DNA from: Bartonella taylorii | Lineage (GTDB): Bacteria; Pseudomonadota; Alphaproteobacteria; Rhizobiales; Rhizobiaceae | DNA: 64,000 nt | Assembly (NCBI RefSeq): GCF_023920105.1 | Contig: NZ_CP083693.1 | Coordinates: forward strand, 1 to 64,000 | Direction: 5' to 3' | Shown here: positions 55,214 through 63,171 of the stretch, in pieces | How positions within the stretch are numbered: the stretch's first letter is position 1 | Layout of the letters: each line of letters starts with the position of its first letter | Position numbers and translations under genes: made by a program | The notes under the pieces: generated by a model | The model's input: only the letters and a program-made list of their open reading frames with translations | Told to the model about the DNA's origin: nothing | The model's database searches: none

Positions 55214-55470
55214 AAGGGTTTGGGGTGTTTGTTTGTTTAAAAGATCTTCAATGCGTTTTTGAAGTTTTTGAGCATTTGGGGGTAATATTTGAGCACTTTT
55301 TCAGTGGCTTTGAGGGTGGTGGTTTAAGTTGTTTGCGTGGTGGTAAGTTCAAGAGCACATGGTTAAGGTCAAGCATGGTAAGTTTAACCGCGGGTGGAAG
55401 ATGAAAGTATGTTTTGCCTATGCTTCAGTATAGGTGGGGTTAATGCAAGGGTGTTAGCAATGTCATGAAG
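55214..55470 (-). pseudogene. Decayed copy of the TPR-gene 3' end
   Basis: Blocks such as ttcaatgcgtttttgaag, gggtaatatttgagcac, ggttaaggtcaagcatggtaagttta and ttcagtataggtggggt repeat the 3' third of the gene at 55478 in order, with frame-breaking changes. It lies directly downstream of that gene. Confidence 0.85.
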
Positions 55471-55477
55471 AGCATGT

Positions 55478-56269
55478 TTAAAGGGGCTGGGGTGTTTGTT
55501 CGTCTAAAAGAACTTCAATGCGTTTTTGAAGCTTCTGCATTTGTGGGTAATATTCGAGAGCCTTTTCATAGGCTTTGAGGGCAAGCTTTGGGCGTTCCGT
55601 TGCTTCCATGGTAACGCCAAGTTCAAAAAATGCCATATAATTGCGTGGTTCAAGTTCGACAGCATGGTTAAGGTCAAGCATGGCAAGTTTAAAATCACTC
55701 AGTTGAATATGAACCCAAGCACGTCTTATCCACGCTTCAGCATAAGTGGGGTACAGAGCAAGGACATTATCAATGTAATCAAGGGCAAGACCATAATTGT
55801 CAGCACTGATAGCATTTTCAGCCCATGACATCAAAAGATCAATCGTCTCACTGCCCGATTGTGACCATAAACGTTGAAGCTGTTGACCTATCTTTCTTGC
55901 TTGCTCAACATTCGCACAAGATTTTAATTCTTTCAGTAAACGTACAACTTCTGCCTCTTTGCGCTGTTTAACTCTGTCAGAATGGGGGGGGGTGTTTAAG
56001 TCAAAATCTTCAAGAATGGTCGCGGATGAATCAGATGTTGCTGGTCTTGAAGGGGAAGGGCTGGGGAGGAGATCATCCAGCGGTATCAGCAATTGCGGAG
56101 AAGGAGGATCTTCAGGGAGTGAAGGAGGACTTTGCCCGTATCCAGCAGAAATTAAACAAAAACACTCTACAACAGCAAGTAAAAAAAATGTAAAAGGGTG
56201 CAAAGAATTTTGCCGAAAAACAAGAAACCCCCGTAATCGTAAAGATTTTAAAAAGATAAAAAATCTCAT
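55478..56269 (-). CDS. Exported TPR-repeat protein
   Basis: 263 residues from the ATG at 56267-56269. N-terminal hydrophobic signal (FTFFLLAVVECFCLISAGYGQS), a Pro/Ser-rich linker (SPPSLPEDPPSP), then helices and at least three TPR units (LALDYIDNVLALYPTYAEAWIRRAWVHIQ, KLAMLDLNHAVELEPRNYMAFFELG, KLALKAYEKALEYYP). Likely a periplasmic scaffold protein; partners unknown. Short TPR proteins with this layout occur widely in Brucella and relatives. Confidence 0.85.
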   Translation of the reverse strand: MRFFIFLKSLRLRGFLVFRQNSLHPFTFFLLAVVECFCLISAGYGQSPPSLPEDPPSPQLLIPLDDLLPSPSPSRPATSDSSATILEDFDLNTPPHSDRVKQRKEAEVVRLLKELKSCANVEQARKIGQQLQRLWSQSGSETIDLLMSWAENAISADNYGLALDYIDNVLALYPTYAEAWIRRAWVHIQLSDFKLAMLDLNHAVELEPRNYMAFFELGVTMEATERPKLALKAYEKALEYYPQMQKLQKRIEVLLDEQTPQPL

Positions 56270-56377
56270 CACGACAAGTCCTCAAACCACAAACGATCAG
56301 GCAATGGCAATCAAGCGATGGCGATCAAATAATGGACCTGTAATCCCAAAATAAACTTTCAAAAGCTAAAAGCTCTC

Positions 56378-56398
56378 ATGCCTACAAAAAGTAGGCAT
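56378..56398. terminator. Hairpin after rpmJ
   Basis: ATGCCTAC and GTAGGCAT form an 8-bp perfect stem around AAAAA. It lies 26 bases from the rpmJ stop; the trailing T content on - is modest. Confidence 0.55.
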
Positions 56399-56423
56399 AA
56401 AAACCATCAGCCCTCATGCACCA

Positions 56424-56549
56424 TCAACCTTGACGTGCTCTAAAACGTGGGTTCGTTTTATTAAGGATATAAACACGACCTTTACGACGCACCAAACGAT
56501 TGTTACGGTGGCGCTCCCTTAGTGCTTTAAGCGAATTTTTAATTTTCAT
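56424..56549 (-). CDS. rpmJ: Ribosomal protein L36
   Basis: 41 residues: [19 protein letters not shown], then [21 protein letters not shown], the L36 form without zinc-binding cysteines that is usual in this group. A small basic protein of the large subunit. GGTGAG precedes the ATG at 56547-56549. Confidence 0.96.
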   Translation of the reverse strand: MKIKNSLKALRERHRNNRLVRRKGRVYILNKTNPRFRARQG

Positions 56550-57132
56550 CATACTCACCGTTTATATAGATTATGTAACGCAATGTTATAACTTCAATCT
56601 TCTCAATACTATCACACACTGCCATATGCTCTAACACTGTTATATTATACAACATTTGCATATGATATCGCACACATTATGATACCGCATTGTGTCATAA
56701 TATTGTGCTTGCTTCACAACATCATGTTACACACTTTTCCACTGTGATCACAAAAAGAAAAACGTACTTTTAAAATAAAAGCACGCATTAACACATTTCA
56801 TTAACACAACGAATAAGTGAAAATTGCAAAAAAAATTTAGAGGATTTCTAACAAGAAGTCTTCTTTTTGTCAAGTGCGTATCTTTTTAACAAATTGCCTC
56901 TGGTAATCTCGCTTTGGTGCGTTAGATGGAGGGGGAGCAGTGAAGAATATGGGGAAAATCGAAAAGTCTTTCATTTGTAAGCAAATGGTTGGTGAACGAG
57001 GTGCACTCTCATTTCTTGAAAGAGTTAAGTTTGTAAGAAGGGGTATGGGGCGCAATAAGAATATATCGTGAAAATCGATCGGCATAGATGGTTGTCTTGA
57101 ATGGGTTTCTTTATCATCTGAAGGATGGGAAA
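56550..57132. other. AT-rich region upstream of rpmJ
   Basis: No gene. 56570-56740 is full of short dyads (catatg, gttata, atgata) without a clear single operator; it presumably holds the rpmJ promoter. Confidence 0.4.
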
Positions 57133-57640
57133 AGGTGAGAGCTGAGAGTGTTTTCTCGTGTGTTTTAAGAGGGGAATAGAGAGGGGAGCTGGCCTGTGCG
57201 TGAAGGAGTAAGATGCATGGGAGAATTGAGGGTAATTGGATTTTTTCAAGGGAATAAGGGGCATTAGGAGGAGGCTCTTGGGAAGGGGAGTTTTAAAATT
57301 CCCCTTCCTTTGAGGAGAAGAGGTGAAAGCTGAGGGGTTTTCTCGTGTGCTTTAAGAGGGGAATAGAGAAGAGGCCTGGCCTGTTCGTGAAGAAGTAAGA
57401 TGCATGGCAGAATTGAGGGTGATTGAATTTTTTTGAGGGAATAAGGGGGCATTAGGAGGAGGCTCTTGGGAAGGGGAATTTTAAAACTCCCCTTTTCCTT
57501 TGAGGAGAAGAGGTGAAAGCTGAGAGTGTTTTTTCGTGTGCTTTAAGAGGGGAATAGAGAGGAGAGCTGGCCTGTGCGTGAAGGAGTAAGATGCATGGGA
57601 GAATTGAGGGTTTGGTGTTGGGAACAAGGGATGTTTTGTT
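57133..57640. repeat. Tandem repeat of about 190 bp, 2.7 copies
   Basis: The block aggtgaaagctgagagtgtt and what follows starts at about 57133, 57321 and 57511. Each full unit contains ctggcctgtgcgtgaaggag, ttaggaggaggctcttggga and an internal dyad of GGAAGGGGA and TCCCCTTCC arms around a TTTTAAAA-like centre. Open frames through it on - are short and repeat-derived. It lies downstream of purK. Confidence 0.9.
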
Positions 57641-57657
57641 GAGAGAGGCATTCTTTA

Positions 57658-58881
57658 TTAAAATTTTGTGGCTGGTCCTGTTAATTGGATGACATGCCCC
57701 ATTTTGCGTAGTGGTTGAACAGAGCTTTTGCCATATAAATGTACCGATGTGCGCTCTCGTGTGAGAAAATATTTGACCTCGCCTAGATTATTGCCAAGCA
57801 GATTGATCATTTGACAATTGCTATGACGGTATGTGTTGCCTAGGGGAAGCCCGCAAATCGCACGGATATGTTGTTCAAACTGTGAGGTTACGCATGCCTT
57901 TTGTGTCCAATGGCCAGAGTTATGAACACGAGGCGCCAATTCATTCACTAAAAGCTCTCCATCTATCAAGACAAAAAATTCAATGCAAAGAACACCAACA
58001 TAATTTAGAGCATCCATCACTGTTACGCTTATTTCTTGCGCAAGCTTTTGCACTTTGAGCGGAATACGTGATGGAACAAATGATTTGTGAAGAATGCCGT
58101 TTTTGTGCTGGTTTTCAGGGCAATCATAAAAAATATGTTCCCCTTGCTTCGTGCGTGCTGAAAGAACCGAAATTTCTGATAAAAAAGGAACGATCTCTTC
58201 TAAAATCGAGGGTTGTTCCTGAAAATTCTTTAGGGCTTCGTCAAGCGCTTGCTCATCTGGGTGATCTAGCATGATCTGGTTTTTTCCATCATAGCCAAAA
58301 CGGCGGGTTTTCAAAAGACCACGTTCGCCTAACGCTGAAAGACCTGAAAGGAGCGAAGCAATATTGTCAACAGCATGCCACGATGCTGTGCGGATGCCTT
58401 GCTCTTGCAAAAATTGCTTCTCAAAAAGCCGATCTTGTGTAATTTCCAACGCTTTGGAAGAAGGATAAACATTTTGGGCTTTTTCTATATATTGAACCGT
58501 TTGAAGCGAAAGATTTTCAAATTCATAGGTTACAACATCACATAGCGAAATAAAGCGATCTAATGCTGAAGTATCATCATAAGACGAAACAATATGGTCG
58601 CTTGCTGTTTGTGCTGCTGGGCAATCCGTTTCAGGGCAAAAAACAACCGTGCGAAACCCTAGTTCCGCTGCCGCTATGGCTAACATGCGTGCCAATTGAC
58701 CTCCCCCTATTAAACCGATTGTGCTGCCTGAAGGCAACATCGTCGATGTGGTGGAGATGCGGGGTGTGGTGGCGATGTTGTTGGTGGTAGCGGGTGTGTT
58801 GGTGGTGGAGGGGCTGGATGTGGGGGAGGTGTTGGGGGCGGATAGGGTAGGTGAAGAGGATGTGGGGGAGGATTCTGTCAT
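57658..58881 (-). CDS. purK: N5-carboxyaminoimidazole ribonucleotide synthase PurK
   Basis: 407 residues. ATP-grasp enzyme of purine synthesis that carboxylates AIR to N5-CAIR. From residue 48: MLPSGSTIGLIGGGQLARMLAIAAAELG, the nucleotide loop LLKTRRFGYDGKNQIML, EEIVPFLSEISVL and NELAPRVHNSGHWT. The first 47 residues are a Ser/Thr/Pro low-complexity stretch absent from relatives. I keep the ATG at 58879-58881 because it has AGAGG at proper spacing and follows purE directly, while Met48 has no Shine-Dalgarno. Confidence 0.93.
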   Translation of the reverse strand: MTESSPTSSSPTLSAPNTSPTSSPSTTNTPATTNNIATTPRISTTSTMLPSGSTIGLIGGGQLARMLAIAAAELGFRTVVFCPETDCPAAQTASDHIVSSYDDTSALDRFISLCDVVTYEFENLSLQTVQYIEKAQNVYPSSKALEITQDRLFEKQFLQEQGIRTASWHAVDNIASLLSGLSALGERGLLKTRRFGYDGKNQIMLDHPDEQALDEALKNFQEQPSILEEIVPFLSEISVLSARTKQGEHIFYDCPENQHKNGILHKSFVPSRIPLKVQKLAQEISVTVMDALNYVGVLCIEFFVLIDGELLVNELAPRVHNSGHWTQKACVTSQFEQHIRAICGLPLGNTYRHSNCQMINLLGNNLGEVKYFLTRERTSVHLYGKSSVQPLRKMGHVIQLTGPATKF

Positions 58882-58882
58882 T

Positions 58883-59380
58883 TTAAACCTCTGTTACAGG
58901 AGTTTGCGCGACACTGGCTGTTTGTTGCTGACGCCAATCTTGTAACCGTTGTGCTAGACTATCATCGTAAACCGCCATAACTGCTGCTGCTAAAAGTGCG
59001 GCATTAATAGCACCTGCCTTGCCAATCGCTAAGGTGCCAACGGGCACGCCTGCTGGCATTTGCACAATTGAAAGCAAAGAATCTTGACCAGATAAAGACT
59101 GTGTGTGCACTGGAACGCCAAAAACAGGAAGAGGAGTGAGTGCTGCTAACATTCCAGGAAGATGTGCTGCACCTCCCGCGCCGGCAATTAAAATTTTAAA
59201 ACCTGCCGCTTTTGCCCCTTTCGCGAATTGGTAAAGGCGTTCAGGGGTTCGGTGTGCCGAGACAATATGCGAAATGTGAGAAATACCAAGACATGCTAAA
59301 GTATCGGCGCTATGGCGCATTGTTTGCCAATCCGATTGGCTGCCCATTAAAATCGCTACATCACATGATTTTTTAGTCAT
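58883..59380 (-). CDS. purE: 5-(carboxyamino)imidazole ribonucleotide mutase PurE
   Basis: 165 residues, class I Pur[90 protein letters not shown]. Converts N5-CAIR to CAIR, the step after PurK. It ends just before purK on the same strand, an operon of two consecutive steps. AAGGAT upstream of the ATG. Confidence 0.97.
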   Translation of the reverse strand: MTKKSCDVAILMGSQSDWQTMRHSADTLACLGISHISHIVSAHRTPERLYQFAKGAKAAGFKILIAGAGGAAHLPGMLAALTPLPVFGVPVHTQSLSGQDSLLSIVQMPAGVPVGTLAIGKAGAINAALLAAAVMAVYDDSLAQRLQDWRQQQTASVAQTPVTEV

Positions 59381-59904
59381 TCTATATCCTTTTCAAGTGT
59401 TTAATGCGATTCTTCCCCTTCTTTTTTAAGGGTTTTACATTTTCTTTGCAAAGCCAATGTTGGCGAGGGGGATGATAGGTAACAGTTTTTTCAAGGGCGT
59501 TTTATAGGGGGTGGATATTTTCACAAAACAGAGTCTTTACAGATGTTTGAAAGAATGATGATGGGTGTTTCTTCTTGATTTATCATTGAAGCGTTGGAAA
59601 AAAGATTTAACAATCTGCCCATGGCAAAAATAACCCCTTCAAACCAGATGATAAAAAACCTTGTTTAAATTGGAATTAAATGAGGGCTTGAAAATCTTAA
59701 GATGTTAGAACTTCCCTAAAAGCTGCCTAACACATGCGTTATTTTTTGAAAAAAGGATCAAGGCTTTGAGAAAAGGATGAAATTTTTTATGATTTTTAAA
59801 ATGAAGAGAAGGAGGCTACATGGGGGATACCCTGCGGGGGAAATCAATAACCCCTTCCCTGGAAAGAGGCATATATGATTACTTGTTGCTTAGCAAGAGA
59901 ATAT
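59381..59904. other. Region between purE and trp-like gene 2
   Basis: No gene. 59740-59904 is the reverse counterpart of the sequence after 50619, i.e. the outer part of the inverted repeat. Confidence 0.5.
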
Positions 59905-60285
59905 TTAAAAATTTTCATTCTCATGAGAAATTAAGCACAAAATTGCCTTTTGCTTTCTAGATTTGAGCTCTCTAAAATTTTTCAGGAGCAAGTATTCCTC
60001 TTTGCTCGATACTCTCTCATCACAATGGTATGGGGGGTATGGAGCATTTTCTTTTGTTGAGAGCTCGGAGTAAAAAAAGGCAATAGGGACATCCAGTATA
60101 TCAGCAATTTCCTTTAAGCGTCCTGCGCCTACACGATTTGTGCCTTTTTCGTATTTTTGGATTTGTTGGAAGGTCACGCTTAAGTGGTCACCTAATTGTT
60201 TTTGAGACATTTTCAACATTTCTCGCCTAAAACGAATTTTTCTACCGATAGAAATGTCGTTAAAATGTGGATTTTTAGCTCGCAC
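59905..60285 (-). CDS. XRE-family regulator (Trp-like), copy 2
   Basis: 126 residues from a GTG at 60283-60285 with GGAGGGGGAAG upstream. Nearly the same as the copy at 50253: GRKIRFRREMLKMSQKQLGDHLSVTFQQIQKYEKG with Ser for Gly in the helix-turn-helix turn, and a different end (CLISHENENF). The start codon and Shine-Dalgarno lie within a perfect 9-bp inverted repeat, see the next entry. Probably a DNA-binding partner of the leader RNA system. Confidence 0.88.
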   Translation of the reverse strand: MRAKNPHFNDISIGRKIRFRREMLKMSQKQLGDHLSVTFQQIQKYEKGTNRVGAGRLKEIADILDVPIAFFYSELSTKENAPYPPYHCDERVSSKEEYLLLKNFRELKSRKQKAILCLISHENENF

Positions 60286-60310
60286 CTTACTTCCCCCTCC
60301 GGGTGCGAGC
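60278..60310 (-). promoter_or_regulatory. RBS-sequestering inverted repeat of trp-like gene 2
   Basis: On - GCTCGCACC (60310-60302) pairs perfectly with GGTGCGAGC (60286-60278), the latter containing the GTG start; the Shine-Dalgarno sits in the 15-base loop. The first arm can instead pair with GCGAG just upstream. Copy 1 lacks the second arm. Confidence 0.6.
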
Positions 60311-60536
60311 GCCCTCGCATTAGTATTCCGGGAGTTAAAAGTACTGAACCTAAATCAGCTTTTTGCTTTTAGTGCTCATCGCACCTGGACATAGCAAAAA
60401 CTCCCGGAATTCCGGGACACCTACAGAGTAGGTTAATATTATGTTTAGGTTTCGGGCTTTTAATCCCCTATTGATCGTCGCGTATACGACCAAACTCACA
60501 AGGTTTATTAATAAGGCAATTTCAGGAAATTGGCAA
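60286..60536 (-). ncRNA. Brt-like leader RNA, copy 2
   Basis: Reverse counterpart of 50000-50250. Promoter TTGCCA (60536-60531), 17-base spacer, TATTAA (60513-60508); then CCTAC/GTAGG hairpin, a 14-bp palindrome CCCGGAATTCCGGG (60403-60416) followed by a T run, and the long-range arms ATTCCGGGAG/CTCCCGGAAT. The palindrome with T run is a good intrinsic terminator inside the leader. Confidence 0.7.
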
Positions 60537-60559
60537 TAAGATTTAAAACATTTGAGACA

Positions 60560-60910
60560 TTCTCAAGGTTTCTTTTCTGAAGCGAATTTTACCTCACAGA
60601 AATGTTGTTAAAATGCCTATTTTGGGGAAATGTGGACTTTTGGATTTTAATTTACAGCCCCGTTGGGTGTGAGTGCCCTCGCATGAGTATTCCGGGAGTC
60701 TGAAAGTACTGACCTCGAATCAGCTTTTTGCTTTTAGTGCTTATCGCACCTGGACATAGCAAAAACTCCCGGAATCTCAAGATATCTACACAGTGGGTTC
60801 ATTTTATGCTAAAATTTAAGGCTTTTGGTCCCCCGTTGATCGTCGCTGTACGACCAAACTCACGAGGTTTATTGGTAAGGTAATTTGAGGAGATTGGCAA
60901 TAAGATTTAA
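60560..60910 (-). pseudogene. Third brt-trp copy, decayed
   Basis: Reading on -: TTGCCA with a weakened -10 (TACCAA), the leader with GATTCCGGGAGTTTTTGC and TGTCCAGGTGCGATAAGCAC conserved but the left terminator arm lost, and then only a broken start of the regulator (ACATTTCTGTGAGGTAAAATTCGC ... ATGTCTCAAA) ending near 60560. It lies directly upstream of copy 2, in tandem. Confidence 0.8.
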
Positions 60911-61189
60911 AATAGTCTTTGTTTGTTTTTATAGGAGGCGGAGTGAGGAGCAAACTCTTAATAATAATAACCACTCTCTACAATCATGATATCAGATCCG
61001 CGTTTATTGAGAAGATTAACAAGCCTTTGTTTCCATCGTCTAGGAAACCCCGCGGAAGAAGCACAAAACAAGCTGTTATTGGGCAAGGATGCCGATAGGT
61101 GCAGGGCTTGGCGTAAAACAATTTTAATGTACCAAATTTGACGTTTGCGGGCTTTCTGAAAGGTAGTGGAGGCTACTATAGATGTAAGA
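60911..61189. other. Region between third brt copy and the methyltransferase
   Basis: A - frame at 60958-61251 (97 codons, ending GSDIMIVESGYYY) overlaps the methyltransferase end, lacks a Shine-Dalgarno and is not called. It could be a remnant; parent unknown. Confidence 0.35.
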
Positions 61190-61966
61190 TTATCTTGCGT
61201 ACATATAGAGTTCACTTCGATACAAAAGTTCCAAATTTCCCTGCACTTCATATTGTTTTATCAATGCACTCAATTGTTGCAAATATTCTTCCCCATGGCT
61301 TGCAATGGCGCGTTGTGCTTGTGTTGAAGAACGGCTCATCCCAATAAAGGTTTCCGATGGGATTGTCATCGTCCAAGTGTGCGTATGTAAAGTAACCTTT
61401 TCTGGTGTTACTCCAAAGCCATTGCTCATTTCCTGTAAAAAATCAAAATTACGATAATAACGGGAATAGTTGGGGCTCATTTCTTCTAACAATGCTTCAT
61501 AAGCGGCTAGAAATTCGCTATGTTTAAAGTCGCGATTGTTTTGAATAACCGCCATTACACCACCAGCTCGGAGTTTTCTTGAGACAGTGCAAAGCAATTG
61601 AGGACGATCCATCCACTGAAACGCTTGTGCTGCAACGACAAGATCGACCTCACCTATTTGGGGCAATAGGCTTTCTGCTCGGCCTTGATACCACTGTACA
61701 GTGGGAAACTTTTTTCGCCCTTGCTTAATCATGTCTGCCGATAGATCGATAGCATGATATTGATGTTCGTTCCCTAGAAGTTTGACAATCCCTTCTAATG
61801 CGATGCCTGTTCCGGCCCCTGCATCTACGATAGATAAATGCTTTTTGTTCTTAAAAGGAAGTAGCATGGTTTTTAATAAGGTGAGGGGGTAGCGCGGACG
61901 ATAGCGATCATAATCATCAGCTAAGCCGTCAAACTTTTCACTTTGCGGTTGAACGCTTTGTATCAT
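61190..61966 (-). CDS. SAM-dependent methyltransferase, class I
   Basis: 258 residues. Begins MIQSVQPQSEKFDGLADDYDRYRPRYP; motif I is IVDAGAGTGIALEG; then IDLSADMIKQGRKKFP, VDLVVAAQAFQWMDRPQLL and LRAGGVMAVIQNN. The FDGLADDYDRYRPRYP start is typical of UbiE/Tam-like enzymes of unknown substrate. GGGGG precedes the ATG at 61964-61966 at somewhat long spacing. Monocistronic. Confidence 0.88.
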   Translation of the reverse strand: MIQSVQPQSEKFDGLADDYDRYRPRYPLTLLKTMLLPFKNKKHLSIVDAGAGTGIALEGIVKLLGNEHQYHAIDLSADMIKQGRKKFPTVQWYQGRAESLLPQIGEVDLVVAAQAFQWMDRPQLLCTVSRKLRAGGVMAVIQNNRDFKHSEFLAAYEALLEEMSPNYSRYYRNFDFLQEMSNGFGVTPEKVTLHTHTWTMTIPSETFIGMSRSSTQAQRAIASHGEEYLQQLSALIKQYEVQGNLELLYRSELYMYAR

Positions 61967-62420
61967 AGGCTGTACGCCCCCTTACAATTGCTGGCATATA
62001 TAGTTAAAAAACTTTCCTATGGCATAATTGAAAAGCTCTTCTTTGGCTAGTACATTAAGCATAAGTTTGGAGGAGGGGTGAATGGGAATTGCCTTTTGAC
62101 GCTTTCACTCTTGCCTTCTATAAATCTATAAAATTGATGCTTAGATGGTGAGCCGGCATTTTTCCCTTCTTTAAATGATGCGTTTTCGAGCCAATCGCAA
62201 TCAAGCTAAGATGTCATGCTGCACGACTTTTGCTGGTGAGGTTTAAAGAGGCGAATTCTCTTGCGATGTCAAAAGGGACCTTATAAGACGTAAAGCTGAA
62301 GTAAAGGGTGATAGTGAAGATGGGAATTGGTTTTTACCCATCAAACTTCATATTCTTTCCGCATGAGGCTGTTTCCGTTTCAGAGAAGACACATAGATTG
62401 GAAGCCTATGGCAAAAGCCT
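61967..62420. other. Intergenic region, nothing seen
   Basis: About 450 bases with stops in all frames between two - strand genes. Confidence 0.4.
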
Positions 62421-63008
62421 TTAAGATAAAGAAGAAATTCCATTTAAAAGCATCCCATATTTTATGGGATTACCGGTGCACTGTCCAGTTCCACATTCAA
62501 GTATAGCGGTAAGCAAGTTTGCGGCAATCAAAAACACAAAGAGGAAACCTACCATTTTGTTCAGCATCGGGAAAAGAGCAAATACTTTAAATTTGCGTGC
62601 CAATCCAGTTAAAACCATGATGAAGGCAACTATAATAATATAAAGAGCTGCAATTATAAATGCCCAGATATAAAGACGCATTCCAAAGAGCGTTGGACCA
62701 TTTCCAAGATCACTGTGCATAACCTGTAAAAGGATCTGCTGAGCGGCAGAAAGACAAGTTACCGTACAACCAAGAATAACCATACCATAATGGATATTTT
62801 TCACCTTATGGAAAATATTGAACAAAAATCCACAACCAGCAACTATAAAACCAAGGCGTTGAAGAAGACAAAGGGGGCATGGTACAACTGATGATACAGG
62901 CTTTGTTAATTGATAATAGAAAGTCATCAACAAGACAACGCATAATCCAATAAGCCCTAATACATTCATAAATATGGTTAAATGATGATTTTTTTCAGCA
63001 AGTTCCAT
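62421..63008 (-). CDS. DsbB-family disulfide bond formation protein
   Basis: 195 residues with about five membrane segments. The first periplasmic loop has PCPLCLLQR, the redox-active CxxC with the DsbB context; a second cysteine pair (ECGTGQC) lies near the C-terminus. DsbB re-oxidises DsbA using quinone. The membrane order differs from classical DsbB, as in the DsbB-like proteins that pair with DUF5993. It starts 10 bases after that small gene, in one operon. Confidence 0.83.
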   Translation of the reverse strand: MELAEKNHHLTIFMNVLGLIGLCVVLLMTFYYQLTKPVSSVVPCPLCLLQRLGFIVAGCGFLFNIFHKVKNIHYGMVILGCTVTCLSAAQQILLQVMHSDLGNGPTLFGMRLYIWAFIIAALYIIIVAFIMVLTGLARKFKVFALFPMLNKMVGFLFVFLIAANLLTAILECGTGQCTGNPIKYGMLLNGISSLS

Positions 63009-63018
63009 GATTATGTTC

Positions 63019-63171
63019 TCAAAAAGACATGTTTAAAAGTAAAGTTTCATGACGATAAAGAGTAAAAAGGGTGATAATGAACAGAATTGTCCAGAAAGCA
63101 TAACTTATGTTTTTTTTGCCATATATAGTCATTATTGCTGTACCTAAAGCAACTAAAAACGGAACAAACAT
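63019..63171 (-). CDS. DUF5993-like small membrane protein
   Basis: 50 residues: MFVPFLVALGTAIMTIYGKK, then NISYAFWTILFIITLFTLYRH, two membrane segments. Pattern and place just before a DsbB-like gene match the DUF5993 family; the pair is probably a functional unit of the disulfide system. AAGGAG lies 11 bases before the ATG at 63169-63171. Confidence 0.75.
   Translation of the reverse strand: MFVPFLVALGTAIMTIYGKKNISYAFWTILFIITLFTLYRHETLLLNMSF

Noticed and set aside
60958-61251. 97-codon frame on - overlapping the methyltransferase end
   Set aside because: Overlaps a well-supported gene on the same strand by 60 bases and lacks start signals; possible remnant only.
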